Positions 42,301 to 49,980 of a stretch of DNA of 64,000 bases are shown piece after piece. The stretch is from an uncultured Prolixibacteraceae bacterium. GTDB taxonomy: Bacteria > Bacteroidota > Bacteroidia > Bacteroidales > Prolixibacteraceae. The position numbers and the translations under genes are program-made. Under the pieces are notes generated by a model that had not been told where the DNA came from, did no database searches, and saw nothing but the letters and a program-made list of their open reading frames with translations. Location of the stretch: contig CAILJH010000123.1 of assembly GCA_903834475.1 (NCBI GenBank), positions 1 through 64,000 of the forward strand, given 5' to 3'. Numbering within the stretch: position 1 is the stretch's first letter; each line of letters begins with the position of its first letter.

Positions 42301-45300
42301 ACTGACTTTGAAGCGGCAAATATCGAGTCTGTTGAATTCTGGGTGATGGATCCTTTTATTAACGATACCCTGCAAAAAAGTAAGGGTGGCGATTTATTTT
42401 TTAACCTGGGTGATGTTTCTGAAGATGTTTTGAAAGACTCGCGAAAATCGTTCGAAAATGGTTTGCCTACCACAGCCACGGTGGCTAATGTCGATACAAC
42501 TGTTTGGGGCCGTGTTTCCAAACTTCAGTCGCTGGTACATGAATTTGACAACAATGTTCAAAGCCGGCAGTTTCAGGACATAGGTTTTGATGGACTGAAC
42601 GATACGGATGAGCGGTCATTTAATAAAACATACCTGGAGTCGATGAAGTCAATCCTGAACCAGGATGCCTTCACCAATCTGATGAAGGATCCGGCCGGCG
42701 ACGATTACCATTATTACCGCGGTTCGGACTACGATCAGCAGCAATTGGGAATTCTGGAGCGGTACAAAAAATTTAACGGACCCGACGGGAATTCGCCTAC
42801 AGCGGAAATGTCTCCCGAATCCTACCCGACAACTGCTTCCACACAGCCCGATATGGAAGACATTAACAGCGACAATACGCTGAATGAATATGAGCGTTAC
42901 TATCAGTATAAAATTAGCGTGCGGCGCGAAGATATGGTCATCGGGAGAAATTCGATTGCTGACATTCGCACAGCCCAGGTTAAACTGAAGAATGGCAAAA
43001 CTGAAACAGTAAATTGGTATCAGTTCAAAATCCCGGTTCGGAGTCCCAACGAGGTTTTCGGTTCAATGACCGATTTTAAATCCATCCGTTTCTTGAGGAT
43101 GTTTATGAGGGGCTTTTCAGAACCTACGGTTTTACGTTTTGCAACTCTTGATCTGGTTCGTGCCGATTGGCGCAAATACACCAAATCGGTGGATGGAAAT
43201 GTAGGAGTTGGTAATTTGAAGACTCAATTCGATATTACTGCAGTGAACATTGAAGAAAATGCCAGTCGTAAGCCAGTAAATTACGTGCTTCCTCCGGGCA
43301 TCGAGAGGGTGATCGATCCTGCCAATCCTCAGCTTCAGAAGCTCAATGAACAGTCGCTGTTGCTGCGGGCCATTGATTTGGAATCGGCACAGGGGGTAGC
43401 TGCATATAAAAGCATTGGCATGGATTTCCGTAATTATAAACGGCTCAAGATGGAAGTTCACGCAGAGGCGATAGAAGGTTACCCACTCAAAAACAATGAT
43501 TTGTCATTGTTTATACGACTGGGCTCCGACTACAACTTTAACTATTATGAATACGAAATTCCACTGTCACTTACTCCATATGGCAGATACAGTAGTGATA
43601 ATGAAGCCGACCGTTTAGTCGTTTGGCCTGATGCCAACCGGCTCGACATTCTCCTGGATGTTTTTTCTAACTTGAAGTTGCAACGGAACGATGAAATGCG
43701 AAAGTCTGGTTCCGGAGTCAATATGTCGACAGTTTTTTCTATTGACGATGGAATCCGGAAGATAAAAATCAAGGGAAATCCAAATCTGGGCGGTGTTGAA
43801 GGAATCATGATCGGAATTCGGCATAATAAGGGCAGCACCATAGATCCTGATCCGCTTTCAGTTATTGCCTGGGTAAACGAACTCCGCTTATCCGATTTCG
43901 AGGAAGGTGGCGGATGGGCTGCTACCGGTCGGGTTTCTGCCCGTTTGGCTGATTTGGGTTCGGTTATTTTTGCCGGAAGGACCCGAAGCGCCGGGTTCGG
44001 GAGCATCGATCAGAAAATGAATCAGCGGGCAATGGACCAACTGACCCAAGTGGATCTTTCGGCAAACCTTGAATTGGGGAAATTTTTCCCTGAAAAGGCT
44101 CAGGTCAGAATACCGGTATATTTAGGTTTTTCGCAAAGCAAAAGCAATCCGAAATACAACCCTCTTGATCCGGATATTACGATGCAACAAGCCCTGAATT
44201 CGGCTAACACTAAGGCCGAGAAAGATTCGGTGAATAGAATTGCACAGGATGTGGTTACCCGTAAAAGCATCAATTTTACGAATGTAAAAATTGATAAAAC
44301 AAGTAAATCGGGAAAACCAAAAATATATGATCCGGCCAACTTCTCGGTGACCTATTCATACAACGAGTTGACCAAGAGGAGTATTAATATTGAACATAGT
44401 CTGGATAAGAATTACCGGGGTTTGTTCAGCTACAGTTACAATGGGCGCCCTGAAATTATCGAGCCATTTAAAAACTCAAAACTTTTGAAGAAAAATATTT
44501 TCAGGCTGATCCGTGATTTTAATTTTTATCCACTTCCGTCGCAATTCTCCTTCAGGACCGACATGTGGAGGCATTATAACGAGTCGCAGACCCGAAACAT
44601 CGCGAATCCAAATATGATTATTCAGCCTACGTTTAATAAAGACTTCATCTGGAACCGCTATTTCGATTTGCGCTATAACCTGACACGTAGTCTGGAACTC
44701 GATTTTTCTTCTGAAAATACTGCCCGAATTGATGAGCCTGCCGGAAGTATGAATAAATATGAAGATGGTTATGCCATGAAGAAAGATTCAATAATCAGAA
44801 ATCTGATGAAAGGCGGACGACCAACTTTATATCATCACACCGTCAATGCGAACTATATGTTGCCGATCAACAAACTTCCATTTCTCGACTGGACTTCTCT
44901 TTCGGCACGTTATCAGGCCATGTACAACTGGCAGGCCGGACCTATAACAGAGAAATCGGTGGTACTTGGCAATGTGATTGAAAATTCGCGGCAAGTTCAG
45001 TTGAACGGTCAGCTCAATTTGGTGACATTGTACAATAAGGTAGGGTATTTGAAAGAAATCAACCAGAAATACGGAACCAGTTCTAAACAGCAACAGCGCG
45101 TACAGCGACAGAATGCGCCCAAAAAAGGACAGCCTGCTCAGTCGAAACCCGCAAGTACCGAAAAGGAGAAAGCTGAACCACGAATCAAGGAAGTTCAGTA
45201 TATCATCGAAAATGTCAGACTCAAAGCAAAAACGCCAAAATCGATATTTCATAAACTGGGCACTCAGAAAGTTGAAGTTATAGCCACGGCTAAGGATGGG

Positions 45301-46878
45301 ACAAAGATTGAAGGAGAAACGGTTGTGATCAATGAAAACCGGGTTAGTTTTACTTCGGATAAAAATATGTCAGGGGTTAAATTTGTGGTGAAAGGCAAGG
45401 TTGAGGTAAAAGGAGACCTTGGAAAGAAACTGGTTTTGTTTTCTGCCAGATTATTAATGAGTGTCCGAAGTATTTCCGGAAGTTACGCCACAACCGATGG
45501 AACTGTTCTGCCGGGATATATGCCTGAACCTAAAGTTTTTGGAAACAATAGTTTTAAGCCTTCTGGAAACATAATCAGTAATTCTTCAGGTCCGTCATTT
45601 GCTCCGGGGGTTCCTTTTCTTCTTGGATGGCAGGACAAGGCATTTGCGATGAAAGCTGCCAAAAGCGGTTGGCTTACAAGTGATTCGTCGCTTAATGCTC
45701 CTTTTGTTATGTCCCGCAGTGAAACGTGGAATTTCCGTGCCAATGTGGAACCAATCCCTGATTTGCGAATTGATGTGAATGCGAACAGAACCTATTCAGA
45801 ACGCATGACTGAATTTTTAAATTACAACAACAATTCAGGAACTTTCGATGCTGTAAACAGCTCGATCCGTGGCAATTTCACCATGTCGATAAATTCCATG
45901 CGTACCTCATTCAGCAAAATGGGGAAAGAAAGTATCCCGGCATCGAAGGCGTTTCAAAACCTGAAAGATAACCGGTTGATTATAGCTGAACGTCTTGCAA
46001 ATCAGCGAACTGCCGGCAGTAAGAATGGATATACCGGAGCACTTGATCCGGCAACAGGATTTCCAGCTGGATATGGACCGACCTCGCCACAAGTATTGAT
46101 TCCTTCATTTATTGCAGCATACACCGGGCAATCTCCCGATAAAGTTGCTTTAGACCCTTTCCCGTCGTTGAAATATATGCGTCCGAACTGGCGGATTACC
46201 TACGAGGGTGTGGTCTCCAAGTCTGAACTTTTGAAAAAGTACTTTAAAACATTAAGCTTTAACCATGCCTATCGGTCGAGTTACAATGTTGGTTCATTCA
46301 TCTCTAATCTCGACTACGATGAGAAAATGTACGATGATGGCTTTAGTTATATCAGGAATAAATTAGGAGATTTCATCGGCCCGAGTGACATTAGTGCAGT
46401 AAGCATTTCAGAGCAGTTTAGTCCGTTACTGAATATCGATATTACCTGGATCAACGATTTCGAAACCCGGGCAGAGTTTAAAACCTCCCGGAACCTTGCA
46501 CTGAGTTTTGCCAATAACCAGATTACTGAAGTATTGAGTAATGAAATGGTATTTGGAACGGGTTATCGCTTTACCCGTATGGATTTGATCGTTAAAACAA
46601 AAAAATCACAAAAGGCCTATTCGAATGATTTAAATATTCGTGCCGACCTTTCATTCCGGAAAAACAAAACCATTCTACGGAAAATTGTGGAAGGTGTTGA
46701 CGATCTGACAGCCGGCCAGGATGCGATTACATTAAAGACTACGGCTGATTACCAGCTTAGCGACCGTTTTCAGTTACGGGTTTACTACGACAAAATCCTG
46801 AATAAGCCAAAGGTTGGATCATTCAATACTTCAAATACAAATTTCGGGGTTAGCTTCCGGTTTACGCTGGCACAATAG
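39334..46878 (+). CDS. sprA: Type IX secretion translocon SprA (Sov)
   Basis: About 2514 residues, matching the family. SprA forms a giant single-chain 36-strand beta-barrel in the outer membrane through which type IX cargo passes. I favour the TTG at 39334, which yields MKKYVRNILLFLIVSIVYALAG, a clear signal peptide; a TTG at 39295 within ruvA would add 13 residues. Recognisable blocks are MEMRVNYNTEATFDYENKM with GDEDQIVKKIEAGNVSLPL near residue 240, SGTAYIDDFEATKTSIDL near 840 and long alternating-strand tracts to a C-terminus of FNTSNTNFGVSFRFTLAQ. A basic, Gln-rich low-complexity linker lies near residue 1920. The GH87-like protein at 22-24 kb is a predicted cargo. No terminator is obvious downstream. 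Confidence 0.96.
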   Translation: MKKYVRNILLFLIVSIVYALAGSPSESRTTIRNYNAMTLLPVPADTVKIDTTGVLPYPFKDEPAFAYPDKKDSAKLFLKKPSNIKTDIEYDPITGEYIFTEKVGDLNFRLPKSMTKKEFQKYDFNRAVQNYWREQTRIKGIEAKGGLIPRLTVGGETFNKIFGSNTIDIRPQGFVEVSFGYQMNSTENPSIPERLRKVPTFDFNQKIQMNVTGKIGDRMEMRVNYNTEATFDYENKMYLGYTGDEDQIVKKIEAGNVSLPLNGSLITGGTNLFGVKTELQFGKLNVTTIFSQHKGETQVVQSEGGAMKKTFDIVASNYDANRHFFLAQYFRDQYNEALKSLPVVRSSITINKIEVWVTNKSSNFKEARNILAFMDMGEHDPNIFNKVGAFQETSGHQYPESIYPFNDANGLYKELTNRYAGIRQSDNINKTLAPLAPQFVGGQDFEKIEQARLLSESEYSINLNLGFISLRSALNSDEVLAVAFNYTANGKTYQVGEFSTDGISAPETLVLKLLKGTNLSPKIPTWKLMMKNVYDLNAYQLSKEEFVLDVLYQNDQTGTTINYLPESRIANHILLKVLNLDKLNSQKDLMPDGVFDYVEGITVSSSTGKIIFPVLEPFGKSLADSIGDPAFINKYVYSTLYNDTRTVAEQDAEHNKFRLKGSYKGASSSEIMIGSQNLAKGSVKVTAGGRTLVENVDYTVDYTSGIVKVINSGLLESGTPLQVSTESQDLFSMQRKTLIGAHANYAINERFNLGATVLHMQERPLTQKVNYGDDPISNTMLGLDASYSNESQLLTTLVDKLPFYSTKEKSTIAFEGEFAQLVPGHSKVISKSGTAYIDDFEATKTSIDLKSRSSWMLASTPQKQGMFPEAETNDDLSYGYNRAKLAWYIIDPLFLRSSPTTPDYIKNDKDLQSNHLVREVYENEVFPNKETPVGLPTNIPVFDLAFYPVEKGPYNFDNKPSAYSRGVNPDGTLKDPASRWAGIMRKIETTDFEAANIESVEFWVMDPFINDTLQKSKGGDLFFNLGDVSEDVLKDSRKSFENGLPTTATVANVDTTVWGRVSKLQSLVHEFDNNVQSRQFQDIGFDGLNDTDERSFNKTYLESMKSILNQDAFTNLMKDPAGDDYHYYRGSDYDQQQLGILERYKKFNGPDGNSPTAEMSPESYPTTASTQPDMEDINSDNTLNEYERYYQYKISVRREDMVIGRNSIADIRTAQVKLKNGKTETVNWYQFKIPVRSPNEVFGSMTDFKSIRFLRMFMRGFSEPTVLRFATLDLVRADWRKYTKSVDGNVGVGNLKTQFDITAVNIEENASRKPVNYVLPPGIERVIDPANPQLQKLNEQSLLLRAIDLESAQGVAAYKSIGMDFRNYKRLKMEVHAEAIEGYPLKNNDLSLFIRLGSDYNFNYYEYEIPLSLTPYGRYSSDNEADRLVVWPDANRLDILLDVFSNLKLQRNDEMRKSGSGVNMSTVFSIDDGIRKIKIKGNPNLGGVEGIMIGIRHNKGSTIDPDPLSVIAWVNELRLSDFEEGGGWAATGRVSARLADLGSVIFAGRTRSAGFGSIDQKMNQRAMDQLTQVDLSANLELGKFFPEKAQVRIPVYLGFSQSKSNPKYNPLDPDITMQQALNSANTKAEKDSVNRIAQDVVTRKSINFTNVKIDKTSKSGKPKIYDPANFSVTYSYNELTKRSINIEHSLDKNYRGLFSYSYNGRPEIIEPFKNSKLLKKNIFRLIRDFNFYPLPSQFSFRTDMWRHYNESQTRNIANPNMIIQPTFNKDFIWNRYFDLRYNLTRSLELDFSSENTARIDEPAGSMNKYEDGYAMKKDSIIRNLMKGGRPTLYHHTVNANYMLPINKLPFLDWTSLSARYQAMYNWQAGPITEKSVVLGNVIENSRQVQLNGQLNLVTLYNKVGYLKEINQKYGTSSKQQQRVQRQNAPKKGQPAQSKPASTEKEKAEPRIKEVQYIIENVRLKAKTPKSIFHKLGTQKVEVIATAKDGTKIEGETVVINENRVSFTSDKNMSGVKFVVKGKVEVKGDLGKKLVLFSARLLMSVRSISGSYATTDGTVLPGYMPEPKVFGNNSFKPSGNIISNSSGPSFAPGVPFLLGWQDKAFAMKAAKSGWLTSDSSLNAPFVMSRSETWNFRANVEPIPDLRIDVNANRTYSERMTEFLNYNNNSGTFDAVNSSIRGNFTMSINSMRTSFSKMGKESIPASKAFQNLKDNRLIIAERLANQRTAGSKNGYTGALDPATGFPAGYGPTSPQVLIPSFIAAYTGQSPDKVALDPFPSLKYMRPNWRITYEGVVSKSELLKKYFKTLSFNHAYRSSYNVGSFISNLDYDEKMYDDGFSYIRNKLGDFIGPSDISAVSISEQFSPLLNIDITWINDFETRAEFKTSRNLALSFANNQITEVLSNEMVFGTGYRFTRMDLIVKTKKSQKAYSNDLNIRADLSFRKNKTILRKIVEGVDDLTAGQDAITLKTTADYQLSDRFQLRVYYDKILNKPKVGSFNTSNTNFGVSFRFTLAQ

Positions 46879-46959
46879 AAAAAGGAAAGGGTCATTAGTC
46901 GCTCAGTATGTTGGCATAAAGTTCATAAACGAATAACTTTGAAAATGGGAAGGGCCTTG

Positions 46960-47045
46960 GGGTTCAGCCCTGAAAGGGTGACAGATAATAGCACAGGGCT
47001 TCGGCGTGAGCTCAGTCGAACGGCTTCGCCCTGTGTTATATGGGA
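46960..47045. repeat. Dispersed intergenic repeat downstream of sprA
   Basis: Contains GGGTTCAGCCCTGAAAGGG, then GGTGACAGATAATAGCACAG, and a hairpin of CACAGGGCTTCG against CGGCTTCGCCCTGTG whose loop holds a GAGCTCAGTCGAACG module. A related inverted block lies at 15600-15770. The surrounding 427-bp stretch between sprA and the trp leader otherwise shows no gene; no convincing trp promoter was identified in it. Confidence 0.55.
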
Positions 47046-47305
47046 AAAGGACCACATTGTCCGCGCAAAATGGTTTTCAAGGAATTAACCTTCTTTCGGA
47101 CGAAACCATATTGGCCTTCAAAAAAGCAGTTACATAAGAGTAAATAGGAAAGTGGAAAAAGGAATATCAATTACCAATCGATTTACTCCCTTTTTCCTCT
47201 TTTCTTTTCCCATTTTTCGAGTGGCTATTGACTTTTTTTAAACTTTATCTCCGAACCCTTGTTATTCTGTTATTAATTTCATTTTTTTACACCAGAATTT
47301 AAAAC

Positions 47306-47365
47306 ATGATTCAAAATACAAATACAATATGGCTTCCGTGGTGGGGTCTTCTTTCTAACAAGTAA
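47306..47365 (+). CDS. trpL: trp leader peptide 1
   Basis: ATG 47306 to TAA 47363 encodes MIQNTNTIWLPWWGLLSNK: 19 residues with three Trp codons (47330, 47339, 47342). Trp is the rarest residue in most proteins, so three in 19 just upstream of trpE is strong evidence for a leader peptide of ribosome-mediated attenuation. Slow translation at these codons under Trp shortage would hold a ribosome over 47326-47344, which is also the 5' arm of hairpin 47325-47383. The peptide ends a few bases before the 3' arm. A second leader peptide follows at 47461, so this is one of a tandem pair. Confidence 0.8.
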   Translation: MIQNTNTIWLPWWGLLSNK

Positions 47366-47391
47366 GAAGTAAGAGCCATATTGGTATTTTT
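47325..47391 (+). terminator. Attenuator hairpin 1 of the trp leader
   Basis: CAATATGGCT (47325-47334) pairs perfectly with AGCCATATTG (47374-47383), and CTTCTT (47348-47353) with AAGAAG (47364-47369) inside it, followed by GTATTTTTAAA. The 5' arm includes the first Trp codon of leader peptide 1. The T-run is modest, so it could be a terminator, a pause site or a switch structure. A weaker CTGC/GCAG stem with a T-run follows at 47407-47434. Confidence 0.5.
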
Positions 47392-47460
47392 AAACGATAC
47401 TAAGGCCTGCTTCTCTTCGGATTGGCAGATTTTTAATTTAAGCTGAGTAGGATGAATGTA

Positions 47461-47517
47461 ATGAGAAATATTTGGTGGTGGCACAGAAACTTTACACAAT
47501 ACCGTGGAAGGAAGTAG
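47461..47517 (+). CDS. trp leader peptide 2
   Basis: ATG 47461 to TAG 47515 encodes MRNIWWWHRNFTQYRGRK: 18 residues with three consecutive Trp codons (47473-47481). An in-frame ATG at 47452 would add MNV. The stop codon lies 28 nt before the strong terminator hairpin at 47546, the spacing expected for attenuation. ACCGTG (47501-47506), at the end of the coding region, is the exact complement of CACGGT (47559-47564) in the loop of that hairpin. A stalled ribosome at the Trp codons would leave it free to pair, and a ribosome at the stop would cover it. That switch is a model; only the peptide and hairpins are seen. Confidence 0.82.
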   Translation: MRNIWWWHRNFTQYRGRK

Positions 47518-47545
47518 CTATCATTGTTCAAATTGAACGGAAAAG

Positions 47546-47579
47546 CGGCTTATCGGAACACGGTAAGCCGTTTTTTTTT
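47546..47579 (+). terminator. Attenuator terminator 2 of the trp leader
   Basis: CGGCTTA (47546-47552) pairs with TAAGCCG (47564-47570), followed directly by nine T residues. This is a textbook intrinsic terminator placed between leader peptide 2 and trpE, about 160 nt before the trpE ATG. Confidence 0.88.
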
Positions 47580-47583
47580 AGGG

Positions 47584-47725
47584 AAGCCCCTCTAAATCTC
47601 CCCGATGGGGAGACTTAAAGAATGTTCAATCAAGGAAAAATGAAATCAAGAATATTGAGAATATAACGGAAAATAATCGCAATGCTTTTAAGCCTCCCCT
47701 TCTGGGGGAGGTTTTGAGGGGGCTT
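47584..47725. repeat. Inverted repeat pair between trp attenuator and trpE
   Basis: Left unit 47584-47616 (AAGCCCCTCTAAATCTCCCC onward) and right unit 47690-47725 (ends GGTTTTGAGGGGGCTT), spacer 73 nt. The pair occupies the 5' untranslated region between attenuator and trpE. Confidence 0.85.
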
Positions 47726-47740
47726 AAAACCATATATCGC

Positions 47741-49150
47741 ATGAAACAAATTAATGTACAAGTCAGTGTAAAAAAGATACTTGCCGATACTTTGACCCCG
47801 GTGAGTGTTTACCTGAAATTCAGGGATTTATTCCCGAATTCAATTTTGCTCGAAAGCTCCGATTACCATGGTCATGAAAATGCATACTCATTTATTTGCA
47901 TCAAGCCTATGGCTTGCTTTACAGCCGATTCGGGCGAAATCACCATCGAATACAATGGTCGTGAGAAGCTGAGCAAAACCATTTCTCAGGAATGCAGGGT
48001 AGATCAGCAACTGGAAGCTTTTTTCAAGTCGTTTAATTTATCCGGAGAAACTGAGAACCTTCCGGCTAACGGACTTTTCGGCTACATCAGTTACGATGCT
48101 GTGAAATATTTTGAGAAGATTGAAATTGCAGCTGCCGCCAAAGAAGCCTACTCGGTTCCCGAGGTAAAATACTGTTTCTATAAATACATCGTGGCCATCG
48201 ACCATCACAAAGACATGATCTACCTGATCGAAAATCTGATGGAGGGCGAAACTAAAGAAATCGGACAAATTGAATCGTTGCTGCGGAACCTGACATTCTC
48301 CCCAACACAATTTGATACTGTAGGCGAAGAAGTTTCTAACATTACCAATGAGCAGTATAAGTATATGGTCAGTAAAGGAAAGGAACATTGTTTCCGGGGC
48401 GACGTTTTCCAGATTGTGCTTTCGCGACAGTTTTCACAGCCATTTAAAGGCGATGAGTTCAACGTTTACCGTGCCTTGCGTTCGGTAAATCCATCACCAT
48501 ATTTGTTCTTTTTCGACTACGGAACATACCGGATATTTGGTTCAAGTCCTGAAGCTGAGTTGCGGATTAAGAAAGATCGCGCCATCATCAACCCAATTGC
48601 AGGTACTTTTAAACGCTCCGGAAATGATGACGAAGATCGCGTTTCAGCAGAGCGTTTGTGTGCCGACCCGAAGGAAAACGCAGAACATGTGATGCTGGTT
48701 GATCTGGCACGGAACGATTTGAGCCGCAATGCCAGCGATGTTAAGGTTGACAGCTATCGCCAGGTTCAGTACTTTTCGCATGTCATCCATTTGGTGTCCG
48801 AAGTTTCAGGTAAGCTGCCGGAGAATACCAATATGATTACCGTATTAGGCGATTCATTTCCAGCCGGAACTTTGTCCGGAGCACCAAAACATCGCGCCAT
48901 GCAACTGATCGACACCTACGAAAACCAGCGTCGCAGCTATTATGGAGGTTGTATCGGTTATCTCGGATTTGATAATTCATTGAACCATGCCATCATGATC
49001 CGTTCGTTCCTGAGTAAAGGAAATGTTCTGTTTTATCAGGCTGGTGCCGGTATCGTTGCCGACTCAGTGGAAGAAAGTGAACTCCAGGAAGTGAACAACA
49101 AACTGGCCGCCTTGAAAAAAGCATTGGAAATTGCGAAAGAGATTAATTAA
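47741..49150 (+). CDS. trpE: Anthranilate synthase component I
   Basis: 469 residues from ATG 47741 (MKQINVQVSVKKILADTLTP); an upstream in-frame start at 47714 lies in the repeat and is rejected. It converts chorismate and ammonia (from TrpG) to anthranilate, the first committed step of Trp synthesis. The N-terminal domain has the LLES motif (SILLESSDYHG) that binds feedback-inhibiting tryptophan, so the enzyme is likely Trp-inhibited. The C-terminal chorismate-binding domain has FRGDVFQIVLSRQF, IAGTFKRSG and the catalytic segment EHVMLVDLARND, with FPAGTLSGAPK and YYGGCIGYLG. First structural gene of the trp operon. Confidence 0.97.
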   Translation: MKQINVQVSVKKILADTLTPVSVYLKFRDLFPNSILLESSDYHGHENAYSFICIKPMACFTADSGEITIEYNGREKLSKTISQECRVDQQLEAFFKSFNLSGETENLPANGLFGYISYDAVKYFEKIEIAAAAKEAYSVPEVKYCFYKYIVAIDHHKDMIYLIENLMEGETKEIGQIESLLRNLTFSPTQFDTVGEEVSNITNEQYKYMVSKGKEHCFRGDVFQIVLSRQFSQPFKGDEFNVYRALRSVNPSPYLFFFDYGTYRIFGSSPEAELRIKKDRAIINPIAGTFKRSGNDDEDRVSAERLCADPKENAEHVMLVDLARNDLSRNASDVKVDSYRQVQYFSHVIHLVSEVSGKLPENTNMITVLGDSFPAGTLSGAPKHRAMQLIDTYENQRRSYYGGCIGYLGFDNSLNHAIMIRSFLSKGNVLFYQAGAGIVADSVEESELQEVNNKLAALKKALEIAKEIN

Positions 49151-49155
49151 ATAAG

Positions 49156-49303
49156 AAGCCCCTCTAAATCTCCCCGAAGGGGAGACTTTTGGATAATGGA
49201 AGTTCAGAACATTTAAACTTTTAAATAATGAATACAAATTCAAACCCCAAAAATATGCATCCCGGTTCTTTCACTCCTCCTTCGGAGGGGAAGGGGGAGG
49301 CTT
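49156..49303. repeat. Inverted repeat pair between trpE and trpG, overlapping trpG
   Basis: Left unit 49156-49188 (AAGCCCCTCTAAATCTCCCC onward) starts 6 bp after the trpE stop. Right unit 49268-49303 (ends AAGGGGGAGGCTT) lies inside the trpG frame and encodes TPPSEGKGEAS. Spacer 79 nt, containing the trpG ATG at 49228. Confidence 0.85.
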
Positions 49304-49914
49304 CTATAGTAGTCATAGATAATTACGATTCGTTCACATACAACCTGGTGCATGCCATCAAAAAAATATCGGGTTTGCAGGTTGATGTTTTCCGGAACGA
49401 TGAAATTGCACTGGAAGATCTGGATCAGTACGATAAAATTGTGTTGTCGCCCGGTCCCGGAATTCCGGAGGAAGCCGGATTGTTGCTGGATATTATACGC
49501 AGATACGGACCTACCAAAAGTATGCTGGGCGTGTGTCTCGGGCATCAGGCCATAGGCGAGGCTTTTGGAGGCACACTGACCAACATGAACCGTGTTCTGC
49601 ATGGTATTTCAACACCGGTTACCACAACCAAAGTTGCAAGCAGATTGTTTGATGGTTTACCTGCTACTTTTGAAGTCGGTCGCTATCATTCATGGATTGT
49701 CAACGAAACTGATCTTCCGGAATGTTTGCAGGTTACCAGCTATGACGATAAAGGCATGATCATGTCGATGAAACACACTACTTTTGATGTTGAAGGAGTT
49801 CAGTTTCATCCTGAATCAGTCTTGACACCACTCGGCGAACAGATGATTGCAAACTGGCTGGGAAAAGCCTCCCCCAACCCCTCCGAAGGAGGGGAGTTAA
49901 AGGCTTCGAAATAA
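49228..49914 (+). CDS. trpG: Anthranilate synthase component II (glutamine amidotransferase) with repeat-derived termini
   Basis: 228 residues as annotated; most family members are about 190. It releases ammonia from glutamine for TrpE. The class I amidotransferase triad is complete: Cys103 in GVCLGHQA, His194 and Glu196 in VQFHPES, with the oxyanion-region LSPGPGIP. The core begins at IVVIDNYDSFTYNL (about residue 27). The preceding ~26 residues and the last ~16 (KASPNPSEGGELKA) are encoded by two opposite-facing copies of the C-rich repeat and match no family sequence. No ATG lies between the repeat and the core, so the N-terminal extension is probably translated unless a non-ATG codon is used. 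It could also serve folate synthesis (PabA role). Confidence 0.95.
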   Translation: MNTNSNPKNMHPGSFTPPSEGKGEASIVVIDNYDSFTYNLVHAIKKISGLQVDVFRNDEIALEDLDQYDKIVLSPGPGIPEEAGLLLDIIRRYGPTKSMLGVCLGHQAIGEAFGGTLTNMNRVLHGISTPVTTTKVASRLFDGLPATFEVGRYHSWIVNETDLPECLQVTSYDDKGMIMSMKHTTFDVEGVQFHPESVLTPLGEQMIANWLGKASPNPSEGGELKASK

Positions 49915-49978
49915 TTGTAATATATAAATGGTAACATTTTCCAATCGTTCCCCCTTCGGGGGAATATGAAGGGGGCTT
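49865..49978. repeat. Inverted repeat pair between trpG and trpD, overlapping trpG
   Basis: Left unit 49865-49898 (AAGCCTCCCCCAACCCCTCC onward) lies inside trpG and encodes its C-terminal tail. Right unit 49947-49978 (ends GAAGGGGGCTT) ends 2 bp before the trpD ATG. Spacer 48 nt. Confidence 0.85.
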
Positions 49979-49980
49979 TT

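Noticed and set aside
46879..47305. tRNA or small RNA gene downstream of sprA
   Set aside because: No cloverleaf or terminator-bounded transcript could be recognised; the stretch is explained by dispersed repeats and AT-rich sequence.
47311..47499. 62-codon minus-strand frame across the trp leader
   Set aside because: It is antisense to both leader peptides and their hairpins, which explain the sequence better.
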